From an uncultured Oscillospiraceae bacterium (GTDB lineage: Bacteria; Bacillota_A; Clostridia; Oscillospirales; Oscillospiraceae): DNA of 16,817 nt. The notes under the pieces are model-generated. The model saw nothing but the letters and a program-made list of their open reading frames with translations. It was not told the origin of the DNA and ran no database searches. Positions within the stretch are counted from its first letter, which is position 1. Each line of letters starts with the position of its first letter. The stretch lies in contig CAAEDK010000095.1 of the NCBI GenBank assembly GCA_900754605.1, forward strand, positions 1-16,817. Direction: 5' to 3'. Shown here piece after piece: positions 1 through 8,300 of this stretch. The translations under genes were made by a program, and so were the position numbers.

Positions 1-22
1 GGGCCATTTTCTATCTGTGGAG

Positions 23-745
23 TTACGGGAACTGCCGGACCGGGGTGTGGAGGAGAGACCAGAGGGACCAGGCCAGCCCGGCGGCCAGCAGAAGGGCGGC
101 GGGGAGAAGTAAGCGGACATCCCTCAGCCACTCCGCCCGTGGACTGAAGATGAGGTACAGGTACAGAATGGAGGGGAGAAAATAGCTCCGGGGGCCGAAA
201 CGCTGAGTCAGAGAGGCCAGCAGAAAGCCCAGGAGCAGTCCGGCCAGCAGGATCAGCGGGGCAAGCCACCAGACGTCCAGACCGAAGTCCTCCACCCGGA
301 GCAGCCCGGTGTCATAGCTGGGGTCCCACAGCTGGCCGCCGCCGGGGGCCTCGACCATCACCGCCGCGCCGGGCCGCCGCGCCAGAAGGGCCCACAGCCG
401 GATACACAGGGTGCGCTCCAGCCAGGGGAGGAGCAGGGCGGACAGGCTGACCAGCAGGGCGTCCACCCCAATGAGGACCAGGGTCAGCCCCAGCATCTGC
501 CGCCGGGTGCGGCCCATCCGCACCCCGTCCTGGAAGGTGACCAGCACCAGGCTCTGGGTCAGGGCGAAAAGGCTGAAGGCGCCGGCGAAGGGGAGAAGCG
601 TGCCGGAAATGAGGATGGACTCCTCCGGACGGATCAGAACCATCACCGTGGAGATGATAAACTGGATGACCAGAAAGGCTCCCCACAGGACGGCGAGCTG
701 GAGGCGGAGAACTGGGATATGGAGCTTGAAGAGAGGATACAGCAT
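23..745 (-). CDS. ABC exporter membrane protein (second permease subunit)
   Basis: A 240-residue integral membrane protein with about six hydrophobic segments (roughly residues 15-37, 47-70, 84-108, 157-178, 190-203 and 210-231). A polar loop of about 45 residues lies between segments 3 and 4. A short basic cytosolic stretch around residues 76-86 (GVRMGRTRRQMLG) resembles the GGRRRDLLLG stretch in the preceding gene, so the two look like distant paralogues that would pair as the membrane half of one exporter. The start is supported by GAGGTGA just upstream, which overlaps the end of the neighbouring gene; only 6 nt separate the two genes. The gene is third after the GntR and ATPase genes, so I infer it works with that ATPase in the cytoplasmic membrane. 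The substrate is unknown. The family is assigned by context and topology, not by a diagnostic motif. No terminator is visible before the window edge. Confidence 0.72.
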   Translation of the reverse strand: MLYPLFKLHIPVLRLQLAVLWGAFLVIQFIISTVMVLIRPEESILISGTLLPFAGAFSLFALTQSLVLVTFQDGVRMGRTRRQMLGLTLVLIGVDALLVSLSALLLPWLERTLCIRLWALLARRPGAAVMVEAPGGGQLWDPSYDTGLLRVEDFGLDVWWLAPLILLAGLLLGFLLASLTQRFGPRSYFLPSILYLYLIFSPRAEWLRDVRLLLPAALLLAAGLAWSLWSLLHTPVRQFP

Positions 746-751
746 TTGTCG

Positions 752-1384
752 TCACCTCACAGAGAGCCGGGCCAGGGCCCGAAACAGTAGAAACTCCAGC
801 AGTGCCGCCGATACTGGCAGGGACAGGAGAAGGAACAGGGGCAGAGCCCCCCATACCGCGGGAGAGGCAAGGATCAGCCGGCAGGCGGGCCACAGAAGGA
901 TGAGCAGGAGCAGCCCGGCGGAGTAGAGCAGGCCGCCGGACAGCCGGGAGCGGCGCATCAGCAGTCCGGAGAGGCAGCCCAGCAGAACCGCTAGAATGGC
1001 CAGACCGAGGTACAGAACCAGGGGCAAGAGGCCGCAGGGCCATAGGCTGTTTAGAATAGCCTCCGGAGCGGGGAGGGGGAGCAGCCAGGGCAGTACCGCC
1101 GCCCCGGCTCCCAGAAGGGCGCACAGTTGGACGCCAAGCAGGAGGTCCCGCCGCCGACCGCCCAGGGAGAGGGCCAGGGGGAGCGCGGAAATGGCCAGAT
1201 TCACCCCCTGCATCAGCAGGAACAGCAGTCCGAAACTGGGCAGAGCGTTGCAGAGGGCGGCGACAGGGCCGTCTGTCCCTCCGGCGATCCTGGGGAGCAG
1301 GAGAACAGCACTGGTGACGGAGATGGGCAGGATCAGCAGACAGGGCCGGAGGGTGTACAGCAGAAAGCGGGCGGTGCGTCTCAT
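752..1384 (-). CDS. ABC exporter membrane protein (first permease subunit)
   Basis: A 210-residue, very hydrophobic protein with about six membrane segments (roughly 11-31, 47-70, 82-104, 114-142, 152-171 and 176-200) and short loops. The GGRRRDLLLG stretch at about 75-84 lies on a cytosolic loop and has a counterpart in the next gene. This kind of loop is common in ABC-2-like permeases that couple to a separate ATPase. The ATG is preceded by GGAGGTGA, part of which is the stop region of the ATPase gene; the gap between genes is 4 nt, indicating translational coupling. No solute-binding protein is encoded nearby, which fits export rather than import. I infer it forms the transmembrane channel with the 240-residue protein. 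The cargo cannot be predicted; YtrA-type operons in Firmicutes are often linked to cell-wall antibiotic or envelope stress. Confidence 0.73.
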   Translation of the reverse strand: MRRTARFLLYTLRPCLLILPISVTSAVLLLPRIAGGTDGPVAALCNALPSFGLLFLLMQGVNLAISALPLALSLGGRRRDLLLGVQLCALLGAGAAVLPWLLPLPAPEAILNSLWPCGLLPLVLYLGLAILAVLLGCLSGLLMRRSRLSGGLLYSAGLLLLILLWPACRLILASPAVWGALPLFLLLSLPVSAALLEFLLFRALARLSVR

Positions 1385-1388
1385 GTCC

Positions 1389-2273
1389 TCACCTCCCGGC
1401 GGCGTCCGTCTGGCCGCACAGGGCGGTGAACACCTCCTGAAGCTCCATAGGGGCCGTATCCAGGCCAGAGGCGTCCAGGGCCTCCAGCTGCTCCGGCGTG
1501 CCCCGGACGGTGTACAGCCTGCGCCGCCCGATGTCCCGGACGGAGAGAACGGTCAGCTCCCGGCAGGCTGCTTCTGTCTGGTCCGCGGGGCCGGAGACGG
1601 TGCGGAACTGCTCCAGCAGTTCGTCTGTGGGGCCTTGCTCCGCGATCCGGCCCCCGTTCAGGATCAGGACCTCCTCGAAGAGGGGGGCGGCCTCACCGAT
1701 GATGTGGGTGGACAGGACGAAGGTGCGCCCAGTATGGGAGAAGTCCTCCAGCAGCAGGCGGTAAAACTGCTCCCGGGCCACCGCGTCCAGCCCGGCCGTG
1801 GGCTCGTCCAGCAGAGTGAGGTCGGCCCGGCTGGCCAGGGCGGTCAGAACCGAGGCCATGGACAGCTGCCCCCGGGAGAGCTGGGAGAGCTTTTGGGAGG
1901 GATCCAGGCAGAACTCCTCCAGCAGGCGGTGGGCATAGCCCTCGTCCCAGTAGGGGTAGAAAATGGCGGCGGAGCGGAGATAGTATGACAGCTTGAGGCT
2001 GTTCTGTCCGACGGCGGGGGCCTCACGGGCGAAGCACAGGTGATCCAGGGCGGCCTGGTTTTCCCACACCGGCTCCCCGCCGTAGGTGACGCTGCCCCGG
2101 TCAGGGGCCAGCTGGGCGGTGAGGATGGACAGCAGGGTGGTCTTGCCCACCCCGTTGCGTCCCAGCAGGCCATAGATCTTTCCCGGCTCCAGGGTCAGTT
2201 CCAGCTCCCGCAGGACCGCCTTTTTCCCAAAGGCCTTGCACACGCCCTGGGCACGCATAGTTCCAGTATTCAT
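1389..2273 (-). CDS. ABC transporter ATP-binding protein
   Basis: A 294-residue ATPase that energises the exporter encoded just downstream. Visible motifs, numbered from the chosen ATG: Walker A GRNGVGKT at 38-45, signature LSRGQ at about 132-136, Walker B LTLLDEP at about 152-158 followed by the D-loop TAGLD, and the switch histidine in LSTHII at about 190. I do not see an obvious Q-loop glutamine; the equivalent area reads CFAREAP. About 80 residues after the nucleotide-binding domain form a C-terminal tail typical of exporter ATPases such as those of the YtrB/BcrA type. Two starts are possible. A GTG overlapping the upstream stop (2280-2282) has AGGAG only 1 nt before it, whereas the ATG at 2271-2273 has the same AGGAG at 10 nt, so I chose the ATG. 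The gene sits between the GntR regulator and two permeases in one operon. Confidence 0.93.
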   Translation of the reverse strand: MNTGTMRAQGVCKAFGKKAVLRELELTLEPGKIYGLLGRNGVGKTTLLSILTAQLAPDRGSVTYGGEPVWENQAALDHLCFAREAPAVGQNSLKLSYYLRSAAIFYPYWDEGYAHRLLEEFCLDPSQKLSQLSRGQLSMASVLTALASRADLTLLDEPTAGLDAVAREQFYRLLLEDFSHTGRTFVLSTHIIGEAAPLFEEVLILNGGRIAEQGPTDELLEQFRTVSGPADQTEAACRELTVLSVRDIGRRRLYTVRGTPEQLEALDASGLDTAPMELQEVFTALCGQTDAAGR

Positions 2274-2278
2274 CCAGT

Positions 2279-2653
2279 TCACACTCCTTCCTCAAATGCC
2301 TTGCGGACCATGTCCAGCATCGCCTCCTCCGACAGGGCCAGGGAGCGGGCCTCTTGGACCAGAGGGAGCACATAGCTGTCATAGAAGGCGGCGCGCCGCT
2401 GGGCCTTGACGGCCTCCTCTGCCCCTGGGGCCACGAACATCCCGATACCCCGGCGCTTATAGAGGACGCCGGAGGCCGCCAGAAGGTTGATGCCCTTGGC
2501 GGCGGTGGCGGGATTGATGCGGTAGGCCCGGGCCAGCTCGTTGGTGCTGGGGACCTGTTCCTCCTCCTGATAGACGCCCCGGAGGATGTCGTCCTCCAGC
2601 ATCTGGGCGATCTGGAGATAGATCAGGGGCTGTCCCCCTGGGGGCGTTCCCAT
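2279..2653 (-). CDS. GntR-family transcriptional regulator, YtrA subfamily
   Basis: A 124-residue winged helix-turn-helix repressor. The N-terminal half is a GntR DNA-binding domain: PLIYLQIAQMLEDDIL at 9-24, helix-turn-helix at about 30-57 (STNELARAY then NPATAAKGINLL), and wing YKRRGIGMFV at 55-64. The remaining 60 residues are helical, too short for a FadR or UTRA ligand domain. That is the hallmark of the YtrA subfamily, whose members usually repress their own ABC transporter operon. The start has AAGGAGG 8 nt upstream. It is the first gene of a four-gene operon. A perfect 11-bp inverted repeat overlaps the -10 element of its own promoter, so autorepression is a strong inference. The inducer is unknown. 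Confidence 0.93.
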   Translation of the reverse strand: MGTPPGGQPLIYLQIAQMLEDDILRGVYQEEEQVPSTNELARAYRINPATAAKGINLLAASGVLYKRRGIGMFVAPGAEEAVKAQRRAAFYDSYVLPLVQEARSLALSEEAMLDMVRKAFEEGV

Positions 2654-2673
2654 AAGATCCCCTCCTTGTTCGT

Positions 2674-2699
2674 TGGTTCATTACTTGTGTAATGAACCA
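2674..2699. promoter_or_regulatory. Operator of the GntR/ABC operon (perfect inverted repeat)
   Basis: A perfect dyad: TGGTTCATTAC, 4-nt centre TTGT, then GTAATGAACCA. It overlaps the downstream side of the -10 element and the probable transcription start of the minus-strand operon, where a bound dimer would block RNA polymerase. GntR/YtrA proteins bind dyads of this size. Assignment to the adjacent regulator is by position. Confidence 0.78.
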
Positions 2700-2724
2700 T
2701 ATCACACTCAGAGGCGACTGTCAA
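2696..2724 (-). promoter_or_regulatory. Sigma-A promoter of the GntR/ABC operon
   Basis: On the minus strand, -35 TTGACA (2719-2724), a 17-nt spacer and -10 TATGGT (2696-2701). The predicted start lies near 2690, giving a leader of about 35 nt before the GntR ATG. The -35 is consensus. The -10 has four of six consensus bases and overlaps the operator arm. Confidence 0.75.
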
Positions 2725-2732
2725 GAGGGGAG

Positions 2733-2761
2733 TTGACAACCGTCCGATTTCGGACTACAAT
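2733..2761 (+). promoter_or_regulatory. Sigma-A promoter of the MarR-MATE operon
   Basis: -35 TTGACA (2733-2738), a 17-nt spacer and -10 TACAAT (2756-2761), close to consensus. Transcription should start near 2768, giving a leader of about 25 nt. The -10 and the start site are buried in the MarR operator. The two divergent -35 elements are only 8 nt apart. Confidence 0.85.
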
Positions 2762-2777
2762 ATAGTCCGAAATCGGA
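2743..2777. promoter_or_regulatory. MarR operator: 15-bp perfect inverted repeat
   Basis: The left arm TCCGATTTCGGACTA (2743-2757) and right arm TAGTCCGAAATCGGA (2763-2777) are exact reverse complements around a 5-nt centre, CAATA. Each arm also contains a smaller imperfect palindrome of the form CCGA-N2-TCGG, so it could accommodate more than one dimer. The dyad covers the end of the spacer, the -10 and the transcription start of the MarR-MATE promoter. Autorepression by the MarR protein is inferred from this position. Confidence 0.85.
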
Positions 2778-2793
2778 TTGTATGGAGGCTGCA

Positions 2794-3276
2794 ATGGAAG
2801 AACTGACATTTTCCCGGTTTATCCGGGCGTTCAACGAAGCTGATAAGGAAATGAATATCATTTACCACCGTCTGGCCAGGCACTACCGCCTGTCGGACAG
2901 TGTGTTTTGGGTGCTGTATCTGCTTGGGGAGGCCCAGGGGCCCATGACTCAGACCAAGCTGTGCAGTGCGCTGTTCCTCAGTAAGCAGACGGTGAACTCT
3001 GCGCTGAAAAAACTGGAGAGCAGGGGGTATCTGCGGATGGAGAGCATGTCCGAAGACCGGCGCAACAAGCTTCTGTCCTTGACAGATCGGGGAGAGGAAC
3101 TGCTGCGTCTGGCGGTGGAGCCCACTTTGGCTATGGAGGAGCGGGCCTTTTTGCGCCTGACGCCGGAGGAGCGGCGGACCTATCTGGATCTGACCCATAA
3201 ATATTTGGATGCGATCCGGGATGAGACGGAGCCTCTGCTGAACCAGTCTGTCCCAGAGGAGTGGGAGGAAGTATGA
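2794..3276 (+). CDS. MarR-family transcriptional repressor
   Basis: A 160-residue winged-helix regulator, normal for MarR proteins. Helical dimerisation segments flank a DNA-binding core: the recognition region runs from MTQTKLCSALFLSKQTVNSALKKL to the wing (SEDRRNKLLSLTDRGEEL), where the DRR stretch is the family's usual wing motif. I prefer the ATG at 2794 to the in-frame ATG at 2782: GGAGG (2784-2788) lies 5 nt before 2794, while nothing resembling a ribosome binding site precedes 2782. The gene overlaps the MATE pump gene by ATGA, so the two are coupled. The arrangement mirrors MepR/MepA of Staphylococcus, in which MepR represses itself and the pump until a cationic drug binds. That ligand behaviour is known for MepR and only inferred here. 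Confidence 0.93.
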   Translation: MEELTFSRFIRAFNEADKEMNIIYHRLARHYRLSDSVFWVLYLLGEAQGPMTQTKLCSALFLSKQTVNSALKKLESRGYLRMESMSEDRRNKLLSLTDRGEELLRLAVEPTLAMEERAFLRLTPEERRTYLDLTHKYLDAIRDETEPLLNQSVPEEWEEV

Positions 3277-4604
3277 AGATCAAGCTGTCAGATCATTTTA
3301 CATACGGGCGGCTGCTGCGGTTCACCATGCCGTCGGTGGTGATGATGGTCATTGCCTCAATTTACAGTGTTGTGGACGGCCTGTTCGTCTCGAACCTGGT
3401 GGGAGATATGGCTCTGTCAGCCATCAATATCATCTTCCCTGTGGCTATGATCATTGGGGCCTTTGGCTTTATGCTGGGGACTGGGGGCAGTGCAATTGTG
3501 GCCCGCACGCTGGGAGAAGGGCGACAGGAACTGGCTCAGCGCTACTTCTCCATGATTATTTATGCTGTGATCCTGCTTGGGGGCGTGTTGACGGTGGTGA
3601 GCGTTTGGCTGACAGAACCCATTGCCCGGCTGGCGGGGGCCAGTGATGTGCTGATCCAGGATTGTGTCGTTTATGGACGGATCCTTCTGCTGGGAAGTGT
3701 CCCATTTATGCTCCAAGTTTGTTTTCAAAGCTTCTTTGTCGTGGCGGAGCGACCTCAGCTGGGGCTGGTATTTTCCATTGCAGCAGGTGTGACCAATATG
3801 GTGCTGGACTATGTGCTCATTGCGGTGTTCCAGTTGGGGATCGCAGGGGCGGCGATTGCCACTGTGTTGGGATATGTAGTGGGCGGGATCATCCCGCTGT
3901 TCTACTTTGCCACGGGGGAACGATCCGGGCTGCGCCTGACCAGGAGTCAGCTCTATCCCAAGCAGCTGCTCCAGGCATGCAGCAATGGTTCATCGGAACT
4001 GATGAGCAATATCTCCTCCTCGGTGATCAGTATTTTATATAACCTCCAGCTGATGCGTATGGTGGGCGAGCTGGGTGTGGCTGCCTACTCGGTAATGATG
4101 TATGTGGATTTTGTCTTTGTAGCCGCATTTTTGGGATTTTCCATTGGAAGTGCGCCCATAGTCAGCTACCACTATGGTGCGGATAATCAAAGTGAGCTGA
4201 AAAGTGTGTTCCGCAAAAGTTTGTGGGTGGTCGGGGTGACTTCGGTTGCAATGGTTGTAATCTCAGAGGCTCTGAGTTATCCTCTGTCCTTTGCCTTTGT
4301 GGGATACCATCCGGAACTGCTGGAGATGACGGTGCAGGGTTTCCGTCTGTTTGCGCTGGGCTACCTGTTTTGCGGCATCAATATTTATGCATCGTCCTTC
4401 TTTACTGCCCTGTGCAATGGAGTGGTATCAGCCGTGCTTTCCTTTCTGCGCTCCCTGCTGCTCCGGGGCGGGATGGTGCTGCTGATGCCTCTGCTGTTCG
4501 GGCTGGACGGGATCTGGTCGGCGGTGATCGCTGCTGAGGGCCTGGGTGCTGTGGCGGCTGTGGCAGCGATGGTTTTGCTGCACAGAAGATACCATTATTG
4601 GTAA
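3273..4604 (+). CDS. MATE-family efflux transporter (MepA-like)
   Basis: A 443-residue, 12-helix multidrug and toxin extrusion protein of typical length. It has two homologous six-helix bundles, with hydrophobic segments throughout and a more polar link near residues 205-225. Features shared with MATE pumps include the helix-1 region MPSVVMMVIASIYSVVDGLFVS with Asp35, the GTGGSAIVAR stretch at about 69-78, Arg150-Pro151, and the NMVLDY stretch with Asp169, the counterpart of the NIILD region in MepA. These pumps use a Na+ or H+ gradient to expel cationic drugs and metabolites. The ATG overlaps the MarR stop and has GGGAGG 4 nt upstream; a GTG at 3261 has poorer support. No terminator follows. 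Expression should be controlled by the adjacent MarR protein. The substrate is not predictable from sequence. Confidence 0.95.
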   Translation: MKIKLSDHFTYGRLLRFTMPSVVMMVIASIYSVVDGLFVSNLVGDMALSAINIIFPVAMIIGAFGFMLGTGGSAIVARTLGEGRQELAQRYFSMIIYAVILLGGVLTVVSVWLTEPIARLAGASDVLIQDCVVYGRILLLGSVPFMLQVCFQSFFVVAERPQLGLVFSIAAGVTNMVLDYVLIAVFQLGIAGAAIATVLGYVVGGIIPLFYFATGERSGLRLTRSQLYPKQLLQACSNGSSELMSNISSSVISILYNLQLMRMVGELGVAAYSVMMYVDFVFVAAFLGFSIGSAPIVSYHYGADNQSELKSVFRKSLWVVGVTSVAMVVISEALSYPLSFAFVGYHPELLEMTVQGFRLFALGYLFCGINIYASSFFTALCNGVVSAVLSFLRSLLLRGGMVLLMPLLFGLDGIWSAVIAAEGLGAVAAVAAMVLLHRRYHYW

Positions 4605-4659
4605 CGGTGAGATGGGCTTAGTGCACGAGTCAGACAGCTGCCGATGCAGTAAGAATCGT

Positions 4660-4688
4660 TTGACAGGGAATCGTTCTTGTGATAGCAT
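4660..4688 (+). promoter_or_regulatory. Extended -10 promoter of the nitroreductase gene
   Basis: -35 TTGACA (4660-4665), a 17-nt spacer and -10 TAGCAT (4683-4688), preceded by TGA, an extended -10 TGn element. An 8-bp direct repeat, GAATCGTT, occurs at 4653-4660 and 4668-4675, straddling the -35. This promoter makes the nitroreductase transcriptionally separable from the MATE gene, although no terminator separates them. Confidence 0.7.
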
Positions 4689-4728
4689 ACCCATAACTTG
4701 AATCCAACGTGCCGATGGAGGGATTTTG

Positions 4729-5277
4729 ATGCAGGTCGATGTATGTATTCAAACCAGAAGAAGTGTCCGAAAGTATTCCGATCAGGAGATCAGCAACGAT
4801 ACACTGCGGGAGATCGTAGACTTGGCCCGCTATTCTCCGTCCTGGAAAAATACGCAGGTTGTGCGGTATCATGTGGTGAAAGATGCGGACCTCAAGGAAA
4901 AAATCGCACGGAACTGTGTGCTGGATTTTGACTTTAATGCGAAGACGATCGTGCGCTGCAAGGCGTTGGTGATCGTTTCTGTTGTAACGAAGGTCAGCGG
5001 CTATGAACCGGACGGCAGCTATTCGACCACGCAGGAGGACCGCTGGGAGATGTTTGACGCCGGGATCGCAAACCAGACGTTCTGTCTGGCAGCTCACAGC
5101 AAGGGGGTTGGGAGTGTGATTCTGGGTGTATTTGATGAGAATAAGATCCGCCAGTATTTACCGCTGCCAGAAAATGAGCGGGTCGTCAATTTGATTGCGT
5201 TGGGCTATCCGCTGGAGGGGGCCAAGAGCGCACCTCCCCGCAAGGAAGTCTCAGAACTGCTTGAAATTGTGGAGTGA
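4729..5277 (+). CDS. Nitroreductase-family FMN oxidoreductase
   Basis: A 182-residue flavoprotein of the nitroreductase fold. Evidence includes the N-terminal FMN-phosphate motif RRSVRKY at 10-16, the SPSWKNTQ segment at about 36-43 that follows the first core helix, the GVGSVILG stretch late in the sequence, and a C-terminal IALGYP followed by a basic-proline segment (PPRKEV). Family members are cytosolic dimers using NAD(P)H to reduce nitro groups, quinones or other electrophiles. The true substrate here is unknown. The ATG at 4729 has GGAGGG 6 nt upstream; a TTG one codon earlier is less likely. It follows the MATE gene by 124 nt, has its own promoter and ends at a strong bidirectional terminator. 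A role in detoxification next to an efflux pump is plausible but only contextual. Confidence 0.92.
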   Translation: MQVDVCIQTRRSVRKYSDQEISNDTLREIVDLARYSPSWKNTQVVRYHVVKDADLKEKIARNCVLDFDFNAKTIVRCKALVIVSVVTKVSGYEPDGSYSTTQEDRWEMFDAGIANQTFCLAAHSKGVGSVILGVFDENKIRQYLPLPENERVVNLIALGYPLEGAKSAPPRKEVSELLEIVE

Positions 5278-5297
5278 ATGACATCGTATCAAACATG

Positions 5298-5338
5298 AAA
5301 AACAGGAGGACTGCCGAGGCGGCAGTCCTCCTGTTTTT
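5298..5338. terminator. Bidirectional intrinsic terminator
   Basis: A perfect 19-bp stem (5298-5316 with 5320-5338) and a 3-nt loop. The stem has a GC-rich core, five A on its left flank and five T on its right, so it provides a U-tract for transcripts in both directions. It lies between the convergent nitroreductase gene and the large GLUG-repeat gene. Confidence 0.95.
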
Positions 5339-5358
5339 GATTCGACACTGTTCACATA

Positions 5359-8300
5359 TCAACCTACAGGCTGAGAGAGATCTTCTGCCTGAGGTGTGGA
5401 CGCCAGCGCCTTTTTCTTCCTGCGGCGGATGAGAAACAGAGCCAGCAGCAGAGCCAGGCCGCCGCCGCACAGTGCGGCAGCCAGCACAGGCAGCTCTCTC
5501 TGATCCAGCAGAAGGACTTGCCCCTGTACCGGGGCCTGAAATACCAGATAACTGCCGTCCAGCTCTCCCTCCACACGGGACCAATGCCCATCCTGATAGA
5601 GGGCGGCATCTGGATGCTCTGCCCCCTCTGTCCGCAGCCGGAGGATCACGGTGTCCTCCTTGCTGCCTGTCACAGAGTAGGTCCAGGCACCTACACCGGC
5701 ACAGCCATCTACCGTGGCATCCGCTATGGGCTGCGTGCGGATGGTCAGCTTGGCGTCCGGGGAGAAGATCCCCTGGGCCAGCAGGGTGGGTATGTCCTCC
5801 CCGCTGGACAGGGTGGAGGTGGGATCCTCAAATTCCGCCTCCAGTACCATGGAGCGGCGGAGGTTCTGGGTGGGGAAGAAGGGCCACTGGCTGAACTGCC
5901 CGTTCTGCTCCGGGGGAGCGGGGATCTGCTCCGGATCCAGGTCGCCGCCGTAGGTGAAGGGAACCTCTGCCAGAAGGGAACCGTTGACAGTAAAGCGGTA
6001 GGAAAAGGTGAGAAAATCCTCTGGTAGGTAGTTCAGCTGGCGGAAGGATTCGAAGTCGAGGCCTTGGGCCAACTCGGAGTAATCCACGCCATCCAGACCG
6101 GCAAGATCCTCCATTAGATAGCGGTTTCCGGCCAGATCGCCTTCTGCCTGACCGGCGATAGCGCCCCAGTACTCCCCATCGCCCTGAGCGCGGACCATGG
6201 CGCGGCAGTCCAGAAGATCCTCGCCCAGACCGGCCACACCGCCCAGCCAGCTCTCACCTGTGAGGTCCACAAGGCTGGAGGACCGGATGATAGAGCCCTT
6301 GGTCCGGCCGGCGATGCCGCCGCAGTAGTCGGTGCCGGTCTCCACAGTGCCCCGGGCGGCGCTGTCCAGAATGGCGCCCATCTCGCACCGGCCGGCGATG
6401 CCGCCGCCGCAGTCGTTTTTGACGACCACATCACCATTAAAGCGGCAGCTGCGGATGACAGCGCGTGTGGTAGCGTATACATCGGCCAGCAGCTTCAGGT
6501 CATCCATTTCAAGGGTTTCCTCTGGATCGTCCCCTAACTCCGGAGAGACATTGCCTGCAATGCCGCCCACATTAGCATCGCCGTTGACGGTGCAGGTGAC
6601 AGCACATCCGGAGATAAGGCCGGGGCCTTGGGTGACATCGGTGAGGTCGGTGATGGTGATTTCCGGCTTTTTGCCCAGGTCATAGATGGCCTGGCGGACC
6701 ACATCCAGCTGTTGGATCATACTCATTGTGGTCGTGTGCAGCGCCTGAGTGTCCTGGCCGGCATACTGTGTCATCTGATCCACCCGATCCTGGATCACGT
6801 CCAGTTGAGCATCAATGTCATCCACGGCGGCCTGTGCCTTATCCCCCAGTTGGTCGGTATAGTCTTTTAAAAGTTTGCGAATCTGATCAGCACCCAGATC
6901 TACTTCGTCCAAATCTCCGGAAACCTGGTCTGTGAGCCGGTCTCCGGCATCCACCAAATGGGAGGCTGCATCGTTCAGTGCATCCAGAGTCCGTTGGATC
7001 CGATCCCTGTCGTCGCCAAGATCATCAGAAAGCTGCTCAAAGATTTCACGCCACTGGCTGGGAAGCTGGAACAGCAGGGAGGAGATTTTTTTCAGCCCAG
7101 TATTGATACCTTGAATATGTTTCTTAGGGTTTAGAGAGGGGAAGGGGACCTGAAGGGCGCCTTCAAAGTCCTTTTCGGCAATCAGCTTTGCTACCTCCCA
7201 AATGTACTGCGCCAGGGCATCCAGTTCCTGCTTCATCTGCGCGATGTGGGACTGGATGGACCGGGCTTGCTCCCGAATGCCGCTTACGGTGCGGTCCATA
7301 GTCTGCACTGCATCACCGAGACCTCCGTCCAAATGGTCCAGCAGATCATTGAGCCGTCGGCTGAGCCGGTCGGCCTGCTCCAACAGTTCATTGAGGTCGT
7401 CGAAGGCATCATCGCTGAAGCTATCTACATGGTCCCTCAGGCTGTCTAGTGCATCACTGATATGGTTGGTGTACTCGTAAAGGTCGTCGGACATGGCCTG
7501 GAAGTCTTCTTTTCCTTCTTTTCCTGCATCGTAGGTCCGGTCTTGAATGGAGGAGAGAGCATCGTGAATCACTTGGGCGTCCTCCACGCCCCGGACAGCG
7601 ATTTCATTGACCTGATTTGCAAAGACCTCCATTTCGTCGAACAGGCTGGCCAGGCTGTTGTTCAGACGGTCCATGGGGGAATCTCCATAGGTTACATCGG
7701 CGTTGGGTTCGAACTGGCCCACGATGCCGCCTACATCCTTGCGGCCCCACACCTGCCCAGTATTGGAGCATTGTAGGACGCTTCCGGATTGAAGGCCCAC
7801 GATGCCGCCCATGTTATAACCCAGGTGCTGATATCCGATCTCTCCACTGTTGGAACAGCTTTGGATGGTACCCCGGGACAGACCGGCAATACCTCCTACA
7901 CTGGTGGGGATCTCTTGATCAGGATCAGGATTCAGAAGGCCGGTGTTGACGCACTGTTCCAGTGTGCCGAGATTCTGGCCCGCGATGCCGCCCACATTCG
8001 TCACGCCGGAGATCTGGGCCTGGCTGGAAGATCCTTCAATGCGGCCTGTTTCTCCGTTTACACCTACCAGGCCGCCCACATCCTCCTGTCCGGAGACAGT
8101 CCCTTTGGCGGAGCAGGAGCGGATGGTGCCGTAATTTTCGCCGGCCAGCAGTCCCAGCTGGCTGGCGGAGCCTTGAGGCTCCAACAGGCCTTCCACAGAC
8201 AAATTCTCTACTACGGCGCTTTCGGTCAGGGTGCGGAACAGGCCCAGGGTGGAACCCTTGTGGTCATAGGTGATGCCGCGGATGGTGTGGCCGTTGCCGT

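Noticed and set aside
1..7. Possible start of a further operon gene on the minus strand (ATG at 5-7)
   Set aside because: There is no ribosome-binding-site-like sequence upstream and only two codons lie within the window, so it cannot be supported.
996..1988. Long plus-strand open frame (330 codons) opposite the ABC permease and ATPase genes
   Set aside because: It is antisense to well-supported genes with clear ABC motifs, its translation is Gly/Gln/Arg-biased low complexity, and it lacks a ribosome binding site. It results from high GC in the opposite strand.
3261..3275. GTG at 3261 as the MATE start
   Set aside because: The ATG at 3273 has GGGAGG at a workable spacing and the ATGA overlap with MarR. 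The GTG lies within the ribosome binding site region itself.
4605..4659. Terminator after the MATE gene
   Set aside because: Only 4-bp stems without a T run were found, so transcription may continue into the nitroreductase gene.
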